Source of the DNA: Alphaproteobacteria bacterium
GTDB taxonomy: Bacteria > Pseudomonadota > Alphaproteobacteria > Micropepsales > Micropepsaceae
Assembly (NCBI GenBank): GCA_021325375.1
Contig: JAJPHG010000020.1
Location: forward strand, 124,001 to 188,000
Direction: 5' to 3'
Length of the DNA: 64,000 nucleotides
How positions within the stretch are numbered: position 1 is the first letter of the stretch; each line of letters opens with the position of its first letter. A program made the position numbers and the translations under genes. Below are positions 1 to 8,700 of the stretch, in pieces. Below the pieces are notes generated by a model that was not told where the DNA came from, did no database searches, and worked only from the letters and a program-made list of their open reading frames with translations.

Positions 1-692
1 GACACGTCCGGCAGTGACGGATCGAAGGTCTCGCGGAACGTCGCGTCGCGTGCGAAGCCGGCCTCGGCGAGCTTGCGCACGCGGTCCAGCACCTCGTGGA
101 TGTTCACCGGCGCGCGCGTTAGGCTGCGCGTGTCGCCGAAGGTCTCCATGCGGTCGATGAGCGCGCGGATGCGGTCGGTTTCGTCGCAGATGAGCTGCGT
201 GAGCGTCTTGTCCTCGGTCTGATCTTCGAGGAGCTGGGCCGCGCCACGGATGCCGGCGAGCGGGTTCTTGATCTCATGCGCCAGCACGGCGGCCATGCCG
301 TGCATCGAGCGCACCGCGCCACGATGCAGGAGCTGGCGATCGATGCGTTGCGCCAGGCTCGCTTCCTGGAGCGTCAGGACCACCGCGCCATCCGGCTTGG
401 CGAGCGGCGTCACGGTCACGTCGGCGACGCGTTCGCCGTGGCGCGGCGTGGTGAGGTCCATCGTGCGCTCGCTGACCGAAGCGCCGCGGGCGCGCGCCTG
501 GGCGATCAGCCCGATCAGCGGCGTGCCGAAGGGGACGAGATCGTCGAGCTTCTGCTTGAGCAGAAGCCCTGCGCCGCTGCCGAAGAACTGCTCGGCGGCT
601 GGGTTGACGTAAAGCAGCCGCTGCTCCGCATCCGCCACCAGGACGGGCATGGGCAGGGTATTGGCGACTAGCGCGGAAAGATCGATGCTCAA
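1..692 (-). CDS. ntrB: Nitrogen regulation sensor kinase NtrB, C-terminus cut by window edge
   Basis: Cytoplasmic histidine kinase that, in the known family, phosphorylates and dephosphorylates the response regulator NtrC under control of PII. The visible 230 residues contain an N-terminal PAS region (around residues 10-110, beginning near PVLVADAEQRLLYVNP) and the phosphorylation H-box AHEIKNPL with the histidine near residue 139; the ATP-binding domain lies outside the window. There is an in-frame stop shortly upstream, so the only starts available are TTG at 692 or ATG at 650; TTG is preferred because it gives the usual short leader before the PAS core. It is divergent from ispDF. The start is uncertain, the family call is firm. 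Confidence 0.9.
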   Translation of the reverse strand, partial: MSIDLSALVANTLPMPVLVADAEQRLLYVNPAAEQFFGSGAGLLLKQKLDDLVPFGTPLIGLIAQARARGASVSERTMDLTTPRHGERVADVTVTPLAKPDGAVVLTLQEASLAQRIDRQLLHRGAVRSMHGMAAVLAHEIKNPLAGIRGAAQLLEDQTEDKTLTQLICDETDRIRALIDRMETFGDTRSLTRAPVNIHEVLDRVRKLAEAGFARDATFRETFDPSLPDV

Positions 693-1237
693 CCAGGCCC
701 ACCTGCAGGTCTTTGCCTACTCGTTGGGCAGCATAGGTTGATGGCTACAATTTATGCAATGGTGCAGAATTCGCTAAGAGCATCAGCTGCTTTCACAAGA
801 CACTCCATAGCCATGCCAAGAATTGCACGATGGCGCATAAAGATGCGATCGCGCCGAGAAAGAGCGCGAGCGGCTCAATGGAATCCTTGTTTGGAGAGAT
901 TTTCGGAGCTTTCACCGCACACCTCTTCATTAAACTTGAGGGTTTGGTGAATGCGATTGGTTAAGGGGTATTAGGGGTCAAACCATTTGCGTCTACAAGG
1001 GGCACATTTGGCGAACACATCGTACAAACGCAGCGTAGTTAACCGTGTTATTCATAATATCAATATCTGCTATTTTTTTGTATTTTAAATATAGAATATA
1101 TTGAATACCAGTTATAAAATTCAGATACACTGATTGCAGGCCATTTCCAACTCGCAGTGAGTGATTTCACCGCGGGGAATTCGCTTCCCGCAGTAGTTCC
1201 TTTTTGCCACGCCCGCCGTGTTTGGTTACATAGCCAT
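693..1237. other. AT-rich intergenic region between ntrB and ispDF
   Basis: A 545-base gap between divergent genes. The section from about 1030 to 1135 is strikingly AT-rich for this genome and probably holds promoters for ispDF, but no convincing -35/-10 pair could be assigned. At about 1171-1191 there is an imperfect hairpin (GCGGGGAA and TTCCCGC arms). Apart from the short minus-strand reading frame at 793-915, listed separately, no gene is seen. Confidence 0.5.
793..915 (-). CDS. Candidate single-span membrane peptide, 40 aa
   Basis: Short reading frame starting at GTG 915, with GAGG six bases upstream; an in-frame ATG at 930 would give 45 residues. The N-terminal dozen residues are basic and polar (VKAPKISPNKDS), followed by one hydrophobic stretch (LALFLGAIASLCAIVQFLAW), so it would be a one-span inner-membrane peptide. 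It lies 100 bases upstream of ntrB on the same strand. I do not recognise a family. Short open frames occur by chance, but the clear transmembrane segment plus the ribosome binding site makes it worth listing. Confidence 0.35.
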   Translation of the reverse strand: MKAPKISPNKDSIEPLALFLGAIASLCAIVQFLAWLWSVL

Positions 1238-2383
1238 ATGCCGAAAACAACTGTCTTAATCGTCGCCGCCGGACGGGGCGAGCGCGTCGGCGGGCCGGTG
1301 CCGAAGCAGTACCTGCCCCTTCTCGGAAAGCCGATGCTGCGCTGGACGGTGGAGGCGTTTCTCGGCCGCGTCGACGCCATCCAACTCGTCGTCGGCACCG
1401 ATGACGAGGCGGCCTACCGGGACGCGGTGCGCGGCATCGACCTGCCCCATCCGGTCGCCGGCGGCCCGACGCGGCAGCATTCGGCGATGCATGGGCTCGA
1501 AGCGCTGGCGCATCACAAGCCCGATTTCGTCCTGATCCACGATGCGGCCCGTCCCCTGGTGTCGCCGGCCACGATCGAAAGCGTCGTCGCGGCGCTGGCG
1601 GCGGGTGCCGACGCGGCGGTGCCCCTGCTCGCCGTCGCCGACACGCTGCGCAAGCACGAGGACGGCAGATGGATCACCGTTCCGCGCGACGGGCTGATGC
1701 GGGCACAGACGCCGCAGGGCTTCCGCTTCGAGAAAATCCTCAAGGCCCATCGCGACCACAAGACGCTCGCGCTCACCGACGACATGGCGCTGGCGGAACT
1801 TGCCGGCCTCGATATCGTTGTCGTCCCGGGCGAGGAAACCAATCTCAAGATCACCAGCGCGAAGGACATCCCCATGGCGGAACAGCTTCTGGCCGCGCGG
1901 CTGGGCGAGACGCGCACCGGCTCCGGCTACGACGTGCACCGCTTCACCGATGGCGATCACATCTGGCTCTGCGGCGTGAAGATCGCGCACGACCACGCGC
2001 TCGAGGGCCATTCCGACGCCGATGCCGGGCTGCACGCGCTCACCGACGCGATCCTGGGCGCCATCGGCGAAGGCGACATCGGCATGCACTTTACGCCCAC
2101 CGACGAACGCTGGCGCGGCGCGCCGTCGTGGAAGTTCCTCGATCACGCGGCCGGTTTGGTGCGCGACAAGGGCGGCGCCGTCGCGCATTGCGACGTCACC
2201 ATCATCTGCGAGCGGCCGAAGATCGGCCCGCACCGCGAGGCGATGCGCGCGCGGATCGCCGAAATCCTCAAGCTCGACGTCGGCCGCGTCAGCGTGAAGG
2301 CGACGACGACGGAGGGCCTGGGCTTCATCGGCCGCCGCGAAGGCCTCGCTGCCGAGGCCGTCGCCACAGTGCGCCTGCCATGA
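1238..2383 (+). CDS. ispDF: Bifunctional IspD-IspF enzyme of the MEP isoprenoid pathway
   Basis: Fused enzyme: the N-terminal IspD half makes CDP-methylerythritol from MEP and CTP, the C-terminal IspF half cyclises the phosphorylated product to methylerythritol 2,4-cyclodiphosphate. IspD signatures are AAGRGERVGGPVPKQY near residue 13, HDAARPL and RAQTPQGF. The IspF half begins near residue 226 with GSGYDVHRF (metal-binding Asp and His) and has GHSDADAGLHAL and ATTTEGLGFIGR. Length 381 aa fits the alphaproteobacterial fusion. ATG 1238 was chosen because the preceding 27 in-frame codons have no similarity to IspD. The stop overlaps the pgpA start (ATGA), so ispDF, pgpA and pncC are probably translationally coupled. 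ispG of the same pathway lies at 25958-27088. Confidence 0.97.
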   Translation: MPKTTVLIVAAGRGERVGGPVPKQYLPLLGKPMLRWTVEAFLGRVDAIQLVVGTDDEAAYRDAVRGIDLPHPVAGGPTRQHSAMHGLEALAHHKPDFVLIHDAARPLVSPATIESVVAALAAGADAAVPLLAVADTLRKHEDGRWITVPRDGLMRAQTPQGFRFEKILKAHRDHKTLALTDDMALAELAGLDIVVVPGEETNLKITSAKDIPMAEQLLAARLGETRTGSGYDVHRFTDGDHIWLCGVKIAHDHALEGHSDADAGLHALTDAILGAIGEGDIGMHFTPTDERWRGAPSWKFLDHAAGLVRDKGGAVAHCDVTIICERPKIGPHREAMRARIAEILKLDVGRVSVKATTTEGLGFIGRREGLAAEAVATVRLP

Positions 2384-2823
2384 GCAACGTCGCCACGCTC
2401 TTTGGCCTCGGACGTCTCGGCTTCGCGCCGGGAACGCTGGGCAGCCTCGTCGCGCTTCCTATCGCGTGGCTCGTGATGCGCTTCGGCGGGATGTACGTGC
2501 TGCTCGGCGTCACCGCGGTCGTCGCCATCGCCGCGATCTGGGTGAGCGACGCCTATGCGCGCGAGATCGGCGCCGAGGACCCGCAGGACTGCATCATCGA
2601 CGAGGTCGCGGGGCAGATGCTCGCTTGCGCGCTTAGCCCCCTGTCGCTTGCGGGCTTCGCGCTCGCCTTCGTGCTCTTCCGGCTCTTCGACATCTCCAAG
2701 CTGTGGCCGATCTCGGCGGTGGAGCGCATCGGCGGCGGCGCGGGCATCGTCGGCGACGACATGCTCGCGGGCCTGATCGCCGGCATGGTGGTTGCGACTG
2801 CGGCGACGGCGGGACTTGTCTGA
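2380..2823 (+). CDS. pgpA: Phosphatidylglycerophosphatase A
   Basis: Inner-membrane phosphatase that converts phosphatidylglycerophosphate to phosphatidylglycerol in phospholipid synthesis. The 147-aa protein shows the family signatures: LGRLGFAPGTLGSL near the N-terminus, the acidic DPQDCIIDEVAGQ block around residues 66-78, the FRLFDISKLWPI segment and GIVGDDMLAGL near the C-terminus, with hydrophobic spans between them. The start ATG overlaps the ispDF stop by four bases and the stop TGA shares one base with the pncC start ATG. Confidence 0.96.
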   Translation: MSNVATLFGLGRLGFAPGTLGSLVALPIAWLVMRFGGMYVLLGVTAVVAIAAIWVSDAYAREIGAEDPQDCIIDEVAGQMLACALSPLSLAGFALAFVLFRLFDISKLWPISAVERIGGGAGIVGDDMLAGLIAGMVVATAATAGLV

Positions 2824-3311
2824 TGTTCCCTTCGCCGCTGCTTCGCCTTGCCGAAGTCGTCACCGCCGAGGCGCGCGCGCAGAAGCTGCGCATCGCCACC
2901 GCCGAAAGCTGCACCGGCGGATTGATCGGGGGTTTGCTCACCGAGATCCCGGGCTCGTCGGAGGTCTTCGAGCGCGGCTTCATCGTCTATTCCAACCGCG
3001 CCAAGCAGGACATGCTGGGTGTGCCCGGCGATCTCATCGCCGACATGGGCGCGGTCTCCGAAGCCGTCGCGCGCATGATGGCCGAAGGCGCGGTCGAGAA
3101 CTCCAACGCGCATCTCGCGGTCGCGGTGACCGGGATCGCGGGCCCCGGCGGCGGCACGCCGATGAAGCCCGTCGGCCTCGTCCACATCGCAGCTTGCCGC
3201 GAGAACCGCTCGATCCTGCACGAGGCCCACCGCTTCGGCGACATCGGCCGCAGCGAGGTGCGGATGAGGAGCGTGGAAGCGGCGCTGGAGCTGTTGCAGC
3301 GGCTTTTCTAG
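2823..3311 (+). CDS. pncC: Nicotinamide-nucleotide amidohydrolase PncC (CinA C-terminal family)
   Basis: Single-domain CinA C-terminal protein of 162 aa, expected to deamidate NMN to nicotinate mononucleotide in pyridine nucleotide recycling. Seen: ATAESCTGGLIGGLLTEIPGSS near residues 26-47 (with the catalytic Ser of this family), GFIVYSNRAKQDMLGV, and VAVTGIAGPGGGTPMKPVG. There is no N-terminal molybdopterin-binding-like CinA domain, which is normal for stand-alone PncC. It is the last gene of the ispDF-pgpA-pncC operon and faces coq10 across paired hairpins at 3319-3457. Confidence 0.95.
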   Translation: MFPSPLLRLAEVVTAEARAQKLRIATAESCTGGLIGGLLTEIPGSSEVFERGFIVYSNRAKQDMLGVPGDLIADMGAVSEAVARMMAEGAVENSNAHLAVAVTGIAGPGGGTPMKPVGLVHIAACRENRSILHEAHRFGDIGRSEVRMRSVEAALELLQRLF

Positions 3312-3318
3312 CCCAAAT

Positions 3319-3457
3319 GTCATGGCCCGCGAATGCGGGCCACCCAGCTGGGTTCTGCACACTGCCGAAAGCGCTGGCGCGGAGGTCATTTTTTCTCCGC
3401 GAATTCTTTGAAATAGAGCAAGCGTTACCTGGGTGGCCCGCATTCGCGGGCCATGAC
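3319..3457. repeat. Paired inverted hairpins (REPIN-like), family copy A1
   Basis: Two inverted copies of a 29-base arm, at 3319-3347 and 3429-3457, separated by about 80 bases of unrelated sequence. Each arm is itself a hairpin with stem GGCCCGC / GCGGGCC and loop GAAT, preceded by GTCAT and followed by ACCCAG. It lies between the convergent genes pncC and coq10 and could act as a bidirectional transcription or mRNA end. Near-identical arms recur at 8560-8686 and 25813-25941. Confidence 0.9.
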
Positions 3458-3483
3458 AAATGAGTTTTCAATTGAAAGGAATC

Positions 3484-3936
3484 CTACGCCGTCTTCTTCG
3501 ACAGCTTCTCAGCCCTCTCCAGGAACGCGTCGGTGGTGCGCAGGAGGACGCGGCCGAAGGCTGTGCCGACGACCATGTTCAGCACGGGATTGCGCAGCTC
3601 GAAGGCGATGGAGAAGTCGATCTTGCAGCCCTGCCCCTGCGGCGTGAAGCGCCAGTGGTTCTCCAGCTGCCGGAACGGACCCTCGGTCTGCACCACGTCG
3701 ATGGTGCGGCCTTCCGGGTCGAGCACCACGCGGCTGGTGTAGCTCTCGCTGAAATTCCGGAAGCCCGCGGTCATGCGCGCGCTCAAGATCTCGCGGCCCT
3801 TGAGGTGGCTGCGGCCCACGATGTGCAGCGCCTTCACCCCTGGAACGAATTTCGGATATCTCTCGACGTCGGCGACGATCGCATACATGAGGTCGGCCGT
3901 ATACGGAACGGTGCGGCTTTCGCTATGCTTGGTCAC
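3484..3936 (-). CDS. Coenzyme Q-binding protein COQ10 / RatA-like SRPBCC protein
   Basis: 150-aa START-like (SRPBCC) protein of the COQ10/RatA family, thought to bind ubiquinone or its precursors and help respiratory function. The start [18 protein letters not shown] with [15 protein letters not shown], the central [16 protein letters not shown] and the C-terminal [16 protein letters not shown] are typical. Its ATG overlaps the lipA stop (ATGA), so the two are co-translated, an arrangement common in alphaproteobacteria. The RatA toxin name used for E. coli homologues should not be assumed here. Confidence 0.92.
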   Translation of the reverse strand: MTKHSESRTVPYTADLMYAIVADVERYPKFVPGVKALHIVGRSHLKGREILSARMTAGFRNFSESYTSRVVLDPEGRTIDVVQTEGPFRQLENHWRFTPQGQGCKIDFSIAFELRNPVLNMVVGTAFGRVLLRTTDAFLERAEKLSKKTA

Positions 3937-4886
3937 GCGCGCGAAGCCCTCGCGGATTTGAGCGCGGCAAAATCGCTGTCGGCATGATAGGACGAGCGCG
4001 TGAGCGGGCTTGCCGACACCATCGCGAAGCCCTTGGCGCGGGCGACCTGCTCGAGGCCCTTGAACTCGTCCGGAGCCCAGAAGCGCGCGAGCGGCGCGTG
4101 CTTCTTGGTCGGCTGCAGATATTGGCCGATGGTGAGGAAGTCGACGCGCGCGGCGCGCAGGTCGTCCATCACCTGCATGATCTCCTCGCGGCTTTCGCCC
4201 AGCCCCACCATCAGCCCCGATTTCGTGAAGCCTTCCGGCACCAGCTCCTTGGCGCGCTCCAGAAGGCGCAGCGACGCGAAATAGCGCGCGCCCGGCCTGA
4301 CCGACAAATAAAGCCGCGGCACGGTCTCGAGATTGTGGTTGAAGACGTCGGGACGCGCGTCCATCACGACGTCGAGCGCGCCGTCCTTGCGCAGGAAATC
4401 GGGGGTCAGCACCTCGATGCTCGTGCCGGGGCTCAGCTGCCGGATCGCGCGGATCGTTCGCGCGAAATGCTCCGCCCCGCCGTCGGCAAGATCGTCGCGG
4501 TCGACCGAGGTGACGACGACGTGCTTGAGGCCGAGCTTGGCTGTGGCGCGCGCCACGTTCTGCGGCTCATCGGCGTCGAGCGCCGTGGGCAGGCCCGTCT
4601 TGACGTTGCAGAAGGCGCAGGCGCGCGTGCAGGTGTCCCCTAAGATCATCATCGTGGCGTGGCGGTGCGTCCAGCACTCGCCGATGTTCGGGCACGCCGC
4701 CTCCTCGCAGACCGTGTGCAGCTTGTGCGCGCGCACGATCTCCCTGGTCTGCGCATACTCGCGGCTCACCGGCGCCTTGACGCGGATCCATTCCGGCTTG
4801 CGCAGCACGGGACTGTCCGGCCGGTGGGCCTTTTCCGGGTGACGCGGGGGCTCGGCGCGGTCGATGACGACGGTCATGGCGGTCAT
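3933..4886 (-). CDS. lipA: Lipoyl synthase
   Basis: Radical-SAM enzyme that inserts two sulfurs into protein-bound octanoyl chains to make lipoyl cofactors. The 317-aa protein has the LipA-specific auxiliary cluster cysteines at about 60, 65 and 71 ([12 protein letters not shown]) and the radical-SAM CX3CX2C motif at about 86, 90 and 93 (CTRACAFC). ATG 4886 is preferred because AAGAG lies six bases upstream; ATG 4877 is an alternative. It overlaps coq10 by four bases and is divergent from the SnoaL-like gene at 4945. Confidence 0.96.
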   Translation of the reverse strand: MTAMTVVIDRAEPPRHPEKAHRPDSPVLRKPEWIRVKAPVSREYAQTREIVRAHKLHTVCEEAACPNIGECWTHRHATMMILGDTCTRACAFCNVKTGLPTALDADEPQNVARATAKLGLKHVVVTSVDRDDLADGGAEHFARTIRAIRQLSPGTSIEVLTPDFLRKDGALDVVMDARPDVFNHNLETVPRLYLSVRPGARYFASLRLLERAKELVPEGFTKSGLMVGLGESREEIMQVMDDLRAARVDFLTIGQYLQPTKKHAPLARFWAPDEFKGLEQVARAKGFAMVSASPLTRSSYHADSDFAALKSARASRA

Positions 4887-4944
4887 ATAGGACTCTTCGC
4901 GCCCCGATGCCACAATGGCGTCCGCCGCCGATGGGATAGCTGCC

Positions 4945-5328
4945 ATGATCACGGAACCCGCCATGTTCGCGCTCGCCGACCGCTTCATGCATGCCATAGA
5001 GCACGGCGACGCCGAGGCCATCGCGGCCTGCTACGCGCCCGACGTGCGCATCTGGCACAACAACGACGGCAAGGAGCAGGGACCGGCCGAGAACCTTCGC
5101 GTCCTGCGCTGGGTCGAAGAGCGTCTCAAGAACCGCAAGTACGAGATCGCCGGCCGTCACGCCTTCCCGGGCGGCTATGTGCAGCAGCACACTCTGACCG
5201 GCACGCTGCGCGACGGGACACCGTTCCGCATGCCGGCCTGCCTGGTCGTCACCGTCGAGAACGGACGCATCGCGCGGCTCGAGGAGTATCTCGATTCCGC
5301 CCATGTGCAGCCGCTGTTGAGGGGGTAG
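4945..5328 (+). CDS. SnoaL/NTF2-like domain protein
   Basis: A 127-aa protein with the cone-shaped NTF2 fold pattern: a helical start ([19 protein letters not shown]), the [15 protein letters not shown] strand, and a C-terminal [17 protein letters not shown] segment. Related proteins include isomerases, hydrolases and ligand-binding proteins, so the reaction cannot be read from the sequence. ATG 4945 gives the usual short leader; ATG 4915 would add ten residues. It is transcribed away from lipA and followed by a hairpin pair. Confidence 0.8.
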   Translation: MITEPAMFALADRFMHAIEHGDAEAIAACYAPDVRIWHNNDGKEQGPAENLRVLRWVEERLKNRKYEIAGRHAFPGGYVQQHTLTGTLRDGTPFRMPACLVVTVENGRIARLEEYLDSAHVQPLLRG

Positions 5329-5348
5329 TTCCACACCCTTCCCTCATC

Positions 5349-5441
5349 GTCATCGCCCGCTTTATGCGGGCGACCCACGGCAGCAGGCGCCGACCATCGA
5401 ACTTGTATCCGTGGGTCGCCCGGACAAGCCGGGCGATGACG
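5349..5441. repeat. Paired inverted hairpins, variant B
   Basis: Same layout as the A family but with different stems: the left arm GTCAT then stem CGCCCGC / GCGGGCG, the right arm (inverted) with stem CGCCCGG / CCGGGCG and the GATGAC end. The outer GTCAT and GACCCACGG-type flanks are kept while the stem bases change in pairs. It sits between the SnoaL-like gene and the GloVer gene. Confidence 0.75.
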
Positions 5442-5485
5442 TCTGTGGGGAAGAGAGATGAATCCGTTCGTCCGATTAAGGCACG

Positions 5486-5528
5486 GTTTCCGAAACGTCA
5501 TCTTAACGGCATCTTAGGATAATCCTAA
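5486..5528. promoter_or_regulatory. Two tandem palindromes upstream of the GloVer gene
   Basis: GTTTC-C-GAAAC at 5486-5496 and a perfect TTAGGAT-A-ATCCTAA at 5514-5528, ending 29 bases before the ATG at 5558. They look like operator sites, but no regulator can be assigned. The 15-bp palindrome could also form a weak stem in the 5' leader. Confidence 0.35.
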
Positions 5529-5557
5529 CGGGTTTGGGACCGTGGGAGTCTTCGAAG

Positions 5558-6838
5558 ATGACGGGGTTGCATCGCGCCGTGTTGCGCGGGTTTGCCGTTC
5601 TGGCGGCGGTCGCGGCGCTCGGCGGTAGCGCCGGCGCGCACAAGATCATGGTGATCCATTCCTTCTGCGGCGAGGCCAATTGCGCCGACGGCGGCAGCGG
5701 CATGTCGCTGGTGCGCGATGCAGCGGGCAATCTCTACGGCACGGCGGCGCCGACCTCTTCGGACTATGGCTCGATCTTCGAGCTGAGCCCGGCGGGCGGC
5801 AAATGGACGTATCGCGCGCTCGATCATTTCAGCCAGGGCGCACAGCTCACGCCCAACGCGCCGCTGATCGTCGACGTGAACGGCGATCTGTACGGCTCCC
5901 TGAAGGACTACAACCGGCTCTCGCGCGGCGGCATGATCTTCAAGCTCAGTCACAGCGCGGACGGCTCGACCTGGACGTACCGCATGCTGCATTACTTCAC
6001 GCAGGATCGTTACGGCTCCGAAGGCGCGATGACCTATGCGGGCGCCGCCGCGGGTCTGCCCTATGACGGCGTCTCGACGCTCTATGGTCCCTCGGGGCAA
6101 GGCGGGCGCGATGCAAAGGGCACCATCTTCGCGCTCACCCCGCCGACCACGGGCAAGATTTGGGACTACAAGATCATCTATTCCTTCTGCCGGCGGGCCG
6201 ATTGCGCCGACGGCTGGGCGCCTTTCGACACGCTGACGATGGACGGGGCAGGCAACCTCTACGGCACCACCGTCGCCGGCGGCGCGAACGGACAAGGCGT
6301 GCTCTTCGAGCTGAGCCCGGGCGCCAAGCACTGGTCGAACACCGTGCTTCACGATTTCTGCTCGCAGAGCGATTGCGGCGAGCCGCTCACCAACAGCGTC
6401 GTCCGCGATGCCGCGGGCAACCTCTACGGCACCACGTCGGAGGACGCCGGATGTGTCGCCGGCCAGCCTTGCGGCGTCCTCTACAAGCTCGCGCCCGATG
6501 GACAGGAGAGCGTCCTGCACGGCTTCTGCTCGCAGAGCGATTGCGCCGACGGCAAGGATGCCGGCATGGGGCTGACCATGGACGCGAACGGAACGCTCTA
6601 TGGCGTGACCACCCAAGGCGGCGGCAACGACCAGGACGTCAACGGCAAGGGCGGCGGGACGATCTTCTCCTTCGACGGCAAGTATCACGTCCTGCACAGC
6701 TTCTGCGCGCGGACGAACTGCACCGACGGCGCCTATCCCATCGGCCCCTTGATCGCGGACGGCGCGGGGCATTTCTACGGCGTCACCTCAAGCGGCGGCG
6801 CAACGGGACACGGCACCATTTTCGAGTTCGCGCCTTAA
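5558..6838 (+). CDS. Secreted GloVer tandem-repeat protein
   Basis: A 426-aa exported protein with a signal peptide (MTGLHRAVLRGFAVLAAVAA, cleavage near SAGA). The rest is built of repeats with the pattern G-N-L-Y-G-T-T, a G-rich loop, then G-x-I/L-F-E/K-L-S/T-P, which is the GloVer repeat family. Between repeats there is a recurring cysteine pair: FCGEANCADG, FCRRADCADG, FCSQSDCGEP, FCSQSDCADG and FCARTNCTDG. The pairs are likely disulfides that cap each unit in the periplasm or outside the cell. Function is unknown. ATG 5558 was chosen for the signal peptide and the GGGAG upstream. A damaged paralogue lies at 60743-61416. Confidence 0.9.
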   Translation: MTGLHRAVLRGFAVLAAVAALGGSAGAHKIMVIHSFCGEANCADGGSGMSLVRDAAGNLYGTAAPTSSDYGSIFELSPAGGKWTYRALDHFSQGAQLTPNAPLIVDVNGDLYGSLKDYNRLSRGGMIFKLSHSADGSTWTYRMLHYFTQDRYGSEGAMTYAGAAAGLPYDGVSTLYGPSGQGGRDAKGTIFALTPPTTGKIWDYKIIYSFCRRADCADGWAPFDTLTMDGAGNLYGTTVAGGANGQGVLFELSPGAKHWSNTVLHDFCSQSDCGEPLTNSVVRDAAGNLYGTTSEDAGCVAGQPCGVLYKLAPDGQESVLHGFCSQSDCADGKDAGMGLTMDANGTLYGVTTQGGGNDQDVNGKGGGTIFSFDGKYHVLHSFCARTNCTDGAYPIGPLIADGAGHFYGVTSSGGATGHGTIFEFAP

Positions 6839-6948
6839 AAAGGCGGCGGGGCGGCGATTTCTCCCCGGTTTTGCCGCCACGGCCGTTTGCGCTAAAATTT
6901 CACCATAATTCGGGACCGGGATGAACCTGGACCGCCGGGGAGAGACGA

Positions 6949-8541
6949 TTGACCTTAGCCACCGTTGCCGCCGCGTCCGGCGAAGACGTTTGTCCGTTCG
7001 ACATCTCCAGCACGGGCAAGTCCGTATTCCGCGGCTTCGTGGACGCCCGCGCCAGGTTCGGCGGCAAGCGCGTCTGCATCTTCGACGTCGACGACAGCGA
7101 GCGGACCTATGACGACATCCTGCGCGGCGCGCTGGCGCTCGGCCACGCGCTGAAGGCGGGCACGAAAAAGGGGGAATGCGTCGGCGTCATGCTGCCGACC
7201 GGCGCGGGCGCGATCGCGACGTTCCTGGCGGTGTCGGCCTATGGCCGCGTTCCGGCGATGCTGAATTTCACCTCGGGCGCGGCGGCGGTCAAATCCGCAC
7301 TCAAGACGGCGCAAGTGAAGAAGATCGCGACCGCCAGGCGCCTGGTCGAGATGGCGGGGCTCCAGTCCCTGGTCGACGAACTCTCGCAGACGGCCGAGAT
7401 CGTCTATCTCGAGGACGTCCGCGCGAACCTTTCGCTCATGGACAAGGTGGCCGCGGCCGTCGGCCAGTTCTTCCCGGGGCTCATGACCTCGCATCCGTCG
7501 CCGGACGCGCCGGCGGTGATCCTCTTCACCTCCGGCACCGAAGGCGAGCCGAAAGGCGTGGCGCTCTCGCACCGCAACCTGCTCGCCAATGTCGAGCAAG
7601 TGCGGGTGCACCTGGCGCTCTATTCGTCGGACATCCTGCTCAATCCCCTGCCCGCGTTCCATTGCTTCGGGCTGACGGTCGGCTCGCTGATGCCGCCGCT
7701 GCTGGGGCTGAAGGTCGTGTGCCATCCCACGCCCTTGCAGCCGAAGGAGATCGTCAACCGCATCCGCAAGCACCAGGCGACGATCCTGGTCTCCACCGAC
7801 ACCTTCATCACGCAATATGCGCGCGTCGGCGAGCCGGGCGATCTCAAATCGCTGCGGCTGACCGTCTGCGGCGCCGAGCGGCTGCGCGACGAGACGCGCG
7901 CGCTGCTGCGCAAGAAGCACGGCATCGAGCTGCTCGAAGGCTACGGCGTCACCGAGGCCTCGCCGGTGATCGCCGCGAACCGGCCCGGCGCGAACCGTCC
8001 CGGCACCGTCGGGCAATTGATGGCCGACATGCAGCTGCGCCTCGATCCGGTGGAAGGCATCCCCAATGCGGGGCGCCTGGTGGTGAAGGGCCCGAACGTG
8101 ATGCTCGGCTATCTCAAGGCCGACGCGCCGGGCAAGATCGTGCCGCCCGATGGCGGCTGGCACGACACCGGCGACGTCGTCTCGGTGGACGAGGACGGCT
8201 ACATCGCGATCAAGGGGCGGCTGAAGCGTTTCGCCAAGATCGGCGGCGAGTCGGTTTCGCTCGCGGTCGTCGAGAGCTGCGCCTCGGCCTTGTGGCCCGA
8301 CCACGGCCACGCCGCGATCACCGTGCCCGACGGCCGCAAGGGCGAGCAGATCGTGCTCATCACCACCAACCCAGACGCCAACCGCCACGACATCGTAGGC
8401 TGGGCGCACAATCACGGCGTCTCCGAGCTCGCGATCCCGCGCCGCATCGTCTGCGTCGACGAGATACCGGTGCTCGGCACCGGCAAGACCGACTATGTGA
8501 AAGTGCAGAAGATGCTGCCCGCGGAAGGGCAAGTGAACTAG
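6949..8541 (+). CDS. AMP-dependent acyl-CoA/acyl-ACP synthetase (Aas-type ligase)
   Basis: A 530-aa adenylate-forming enzyme that activates a carboxylic acid, probably a fatty acid, with ATP. Seen: the P-loop-like LFTSGTEGEPKGVALSH near residues 190-206, the GYGVTEASPV motif, the GWHDTGDVV motif and the C-terminal GRLKRFAKIGGESVSL and PVLGTGKTDYV hinge and lysine motifs. It most resembles the ligase half of acyl-ACP synthetase/lysophospholipid acyltransferase (Aas), without the acyltransferase half. The start is TTG 6949, supported by a strong GGGGAGAG five bases upstream; no in-frame ATG fits. The exact substrate is not determined. Confidence 0.88.
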   Translation: MTLATVAAASGEDVCPFDISSTGKSVFRGFVDARARFGGKRVCIFDVDDSERTYDDILRGALALGHALKAGTKKGECVGVMLPTGAGAIATFLAVSAYGRVPAMLNFTSGAAAVKSALKTAQVKKIATARRLVEMAGLQSLVDELSQTAEIVYLEDVRANLSLMDKVAAAVGQFFPGLMTSHPSPDAPAVILFTSGTEGEPKGVALSHRNLLANVEQVRVHLALYSSDILLNPLPAFHCFGLTVGSLMPPLLGLKVVCHPTPLQPKEIVNRIRKHQATILVSTDTFITQYARVGEPGDLKSLRLTVCGAERLRDETRALLRKKHGIELLEGYGVTEASPVIAANRPGANRPGTVGQLMADMQLRLDPVEGIPNAGRLVVKGPNVMLGYLKADAPGKIVPPDGGWHDTGDVVSVDEDGYIAIKGRLKRFAKIGGESVSLAVVESCASALWPDHGHAAITVPDGRKGEQIVLITTNPDANRHDIVGWAHNHGVSELAIPRRIVCVDEIPVLGTGKTDYVKVQKMLPAEGQVN

Positions 8542-8559
8542 GATTGTTCACATTTCAGT

Positions 8560-8686
8560 GTCATGGCCCGCGAATGCGGGCCACCCAGGTGAAAACCTGC
8601 GAGAATCGCCCAGCATCGTCTTAACGTCGCGCAACAGGATTCAGAATGCAGAACCCACTGGGTGGCCCGCATTCGCGGGCCATGAC
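8560..8686. repeat. Paired inverted hairpins, family copy A2
   Basis: Same 29-base hairpin arms as at 3319-3457 (8560-8588 and 8658-8686), here separated by about 70 bases that do not match the spacers of the other copies. It lies between two genes transcribed in the same direction, beginning 18 bases after one stop and ending 14 bases before the next ATG. Confidence 0.9.
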
Positions 8687-8700
8687 GAGTTGTTGAGACC

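Noticed and set aside
738-950. A 70-codon plus-strand frame upstream of ispDF.
   Set aside because: Composition looks random, no ribosome binding site, and the opposite strand has the better small-peptide candidate.
1171-1200. Terminator upstream of ispDF.
   Set aside because: Stem is imperfect and the T-run is a dozen bases away, so it was kept only as a remark.
1157-1237. Longer start for ispDF.
   Set aside because: The extra 27 residues do not resemble IspD and no ribosome binding site precedes them.
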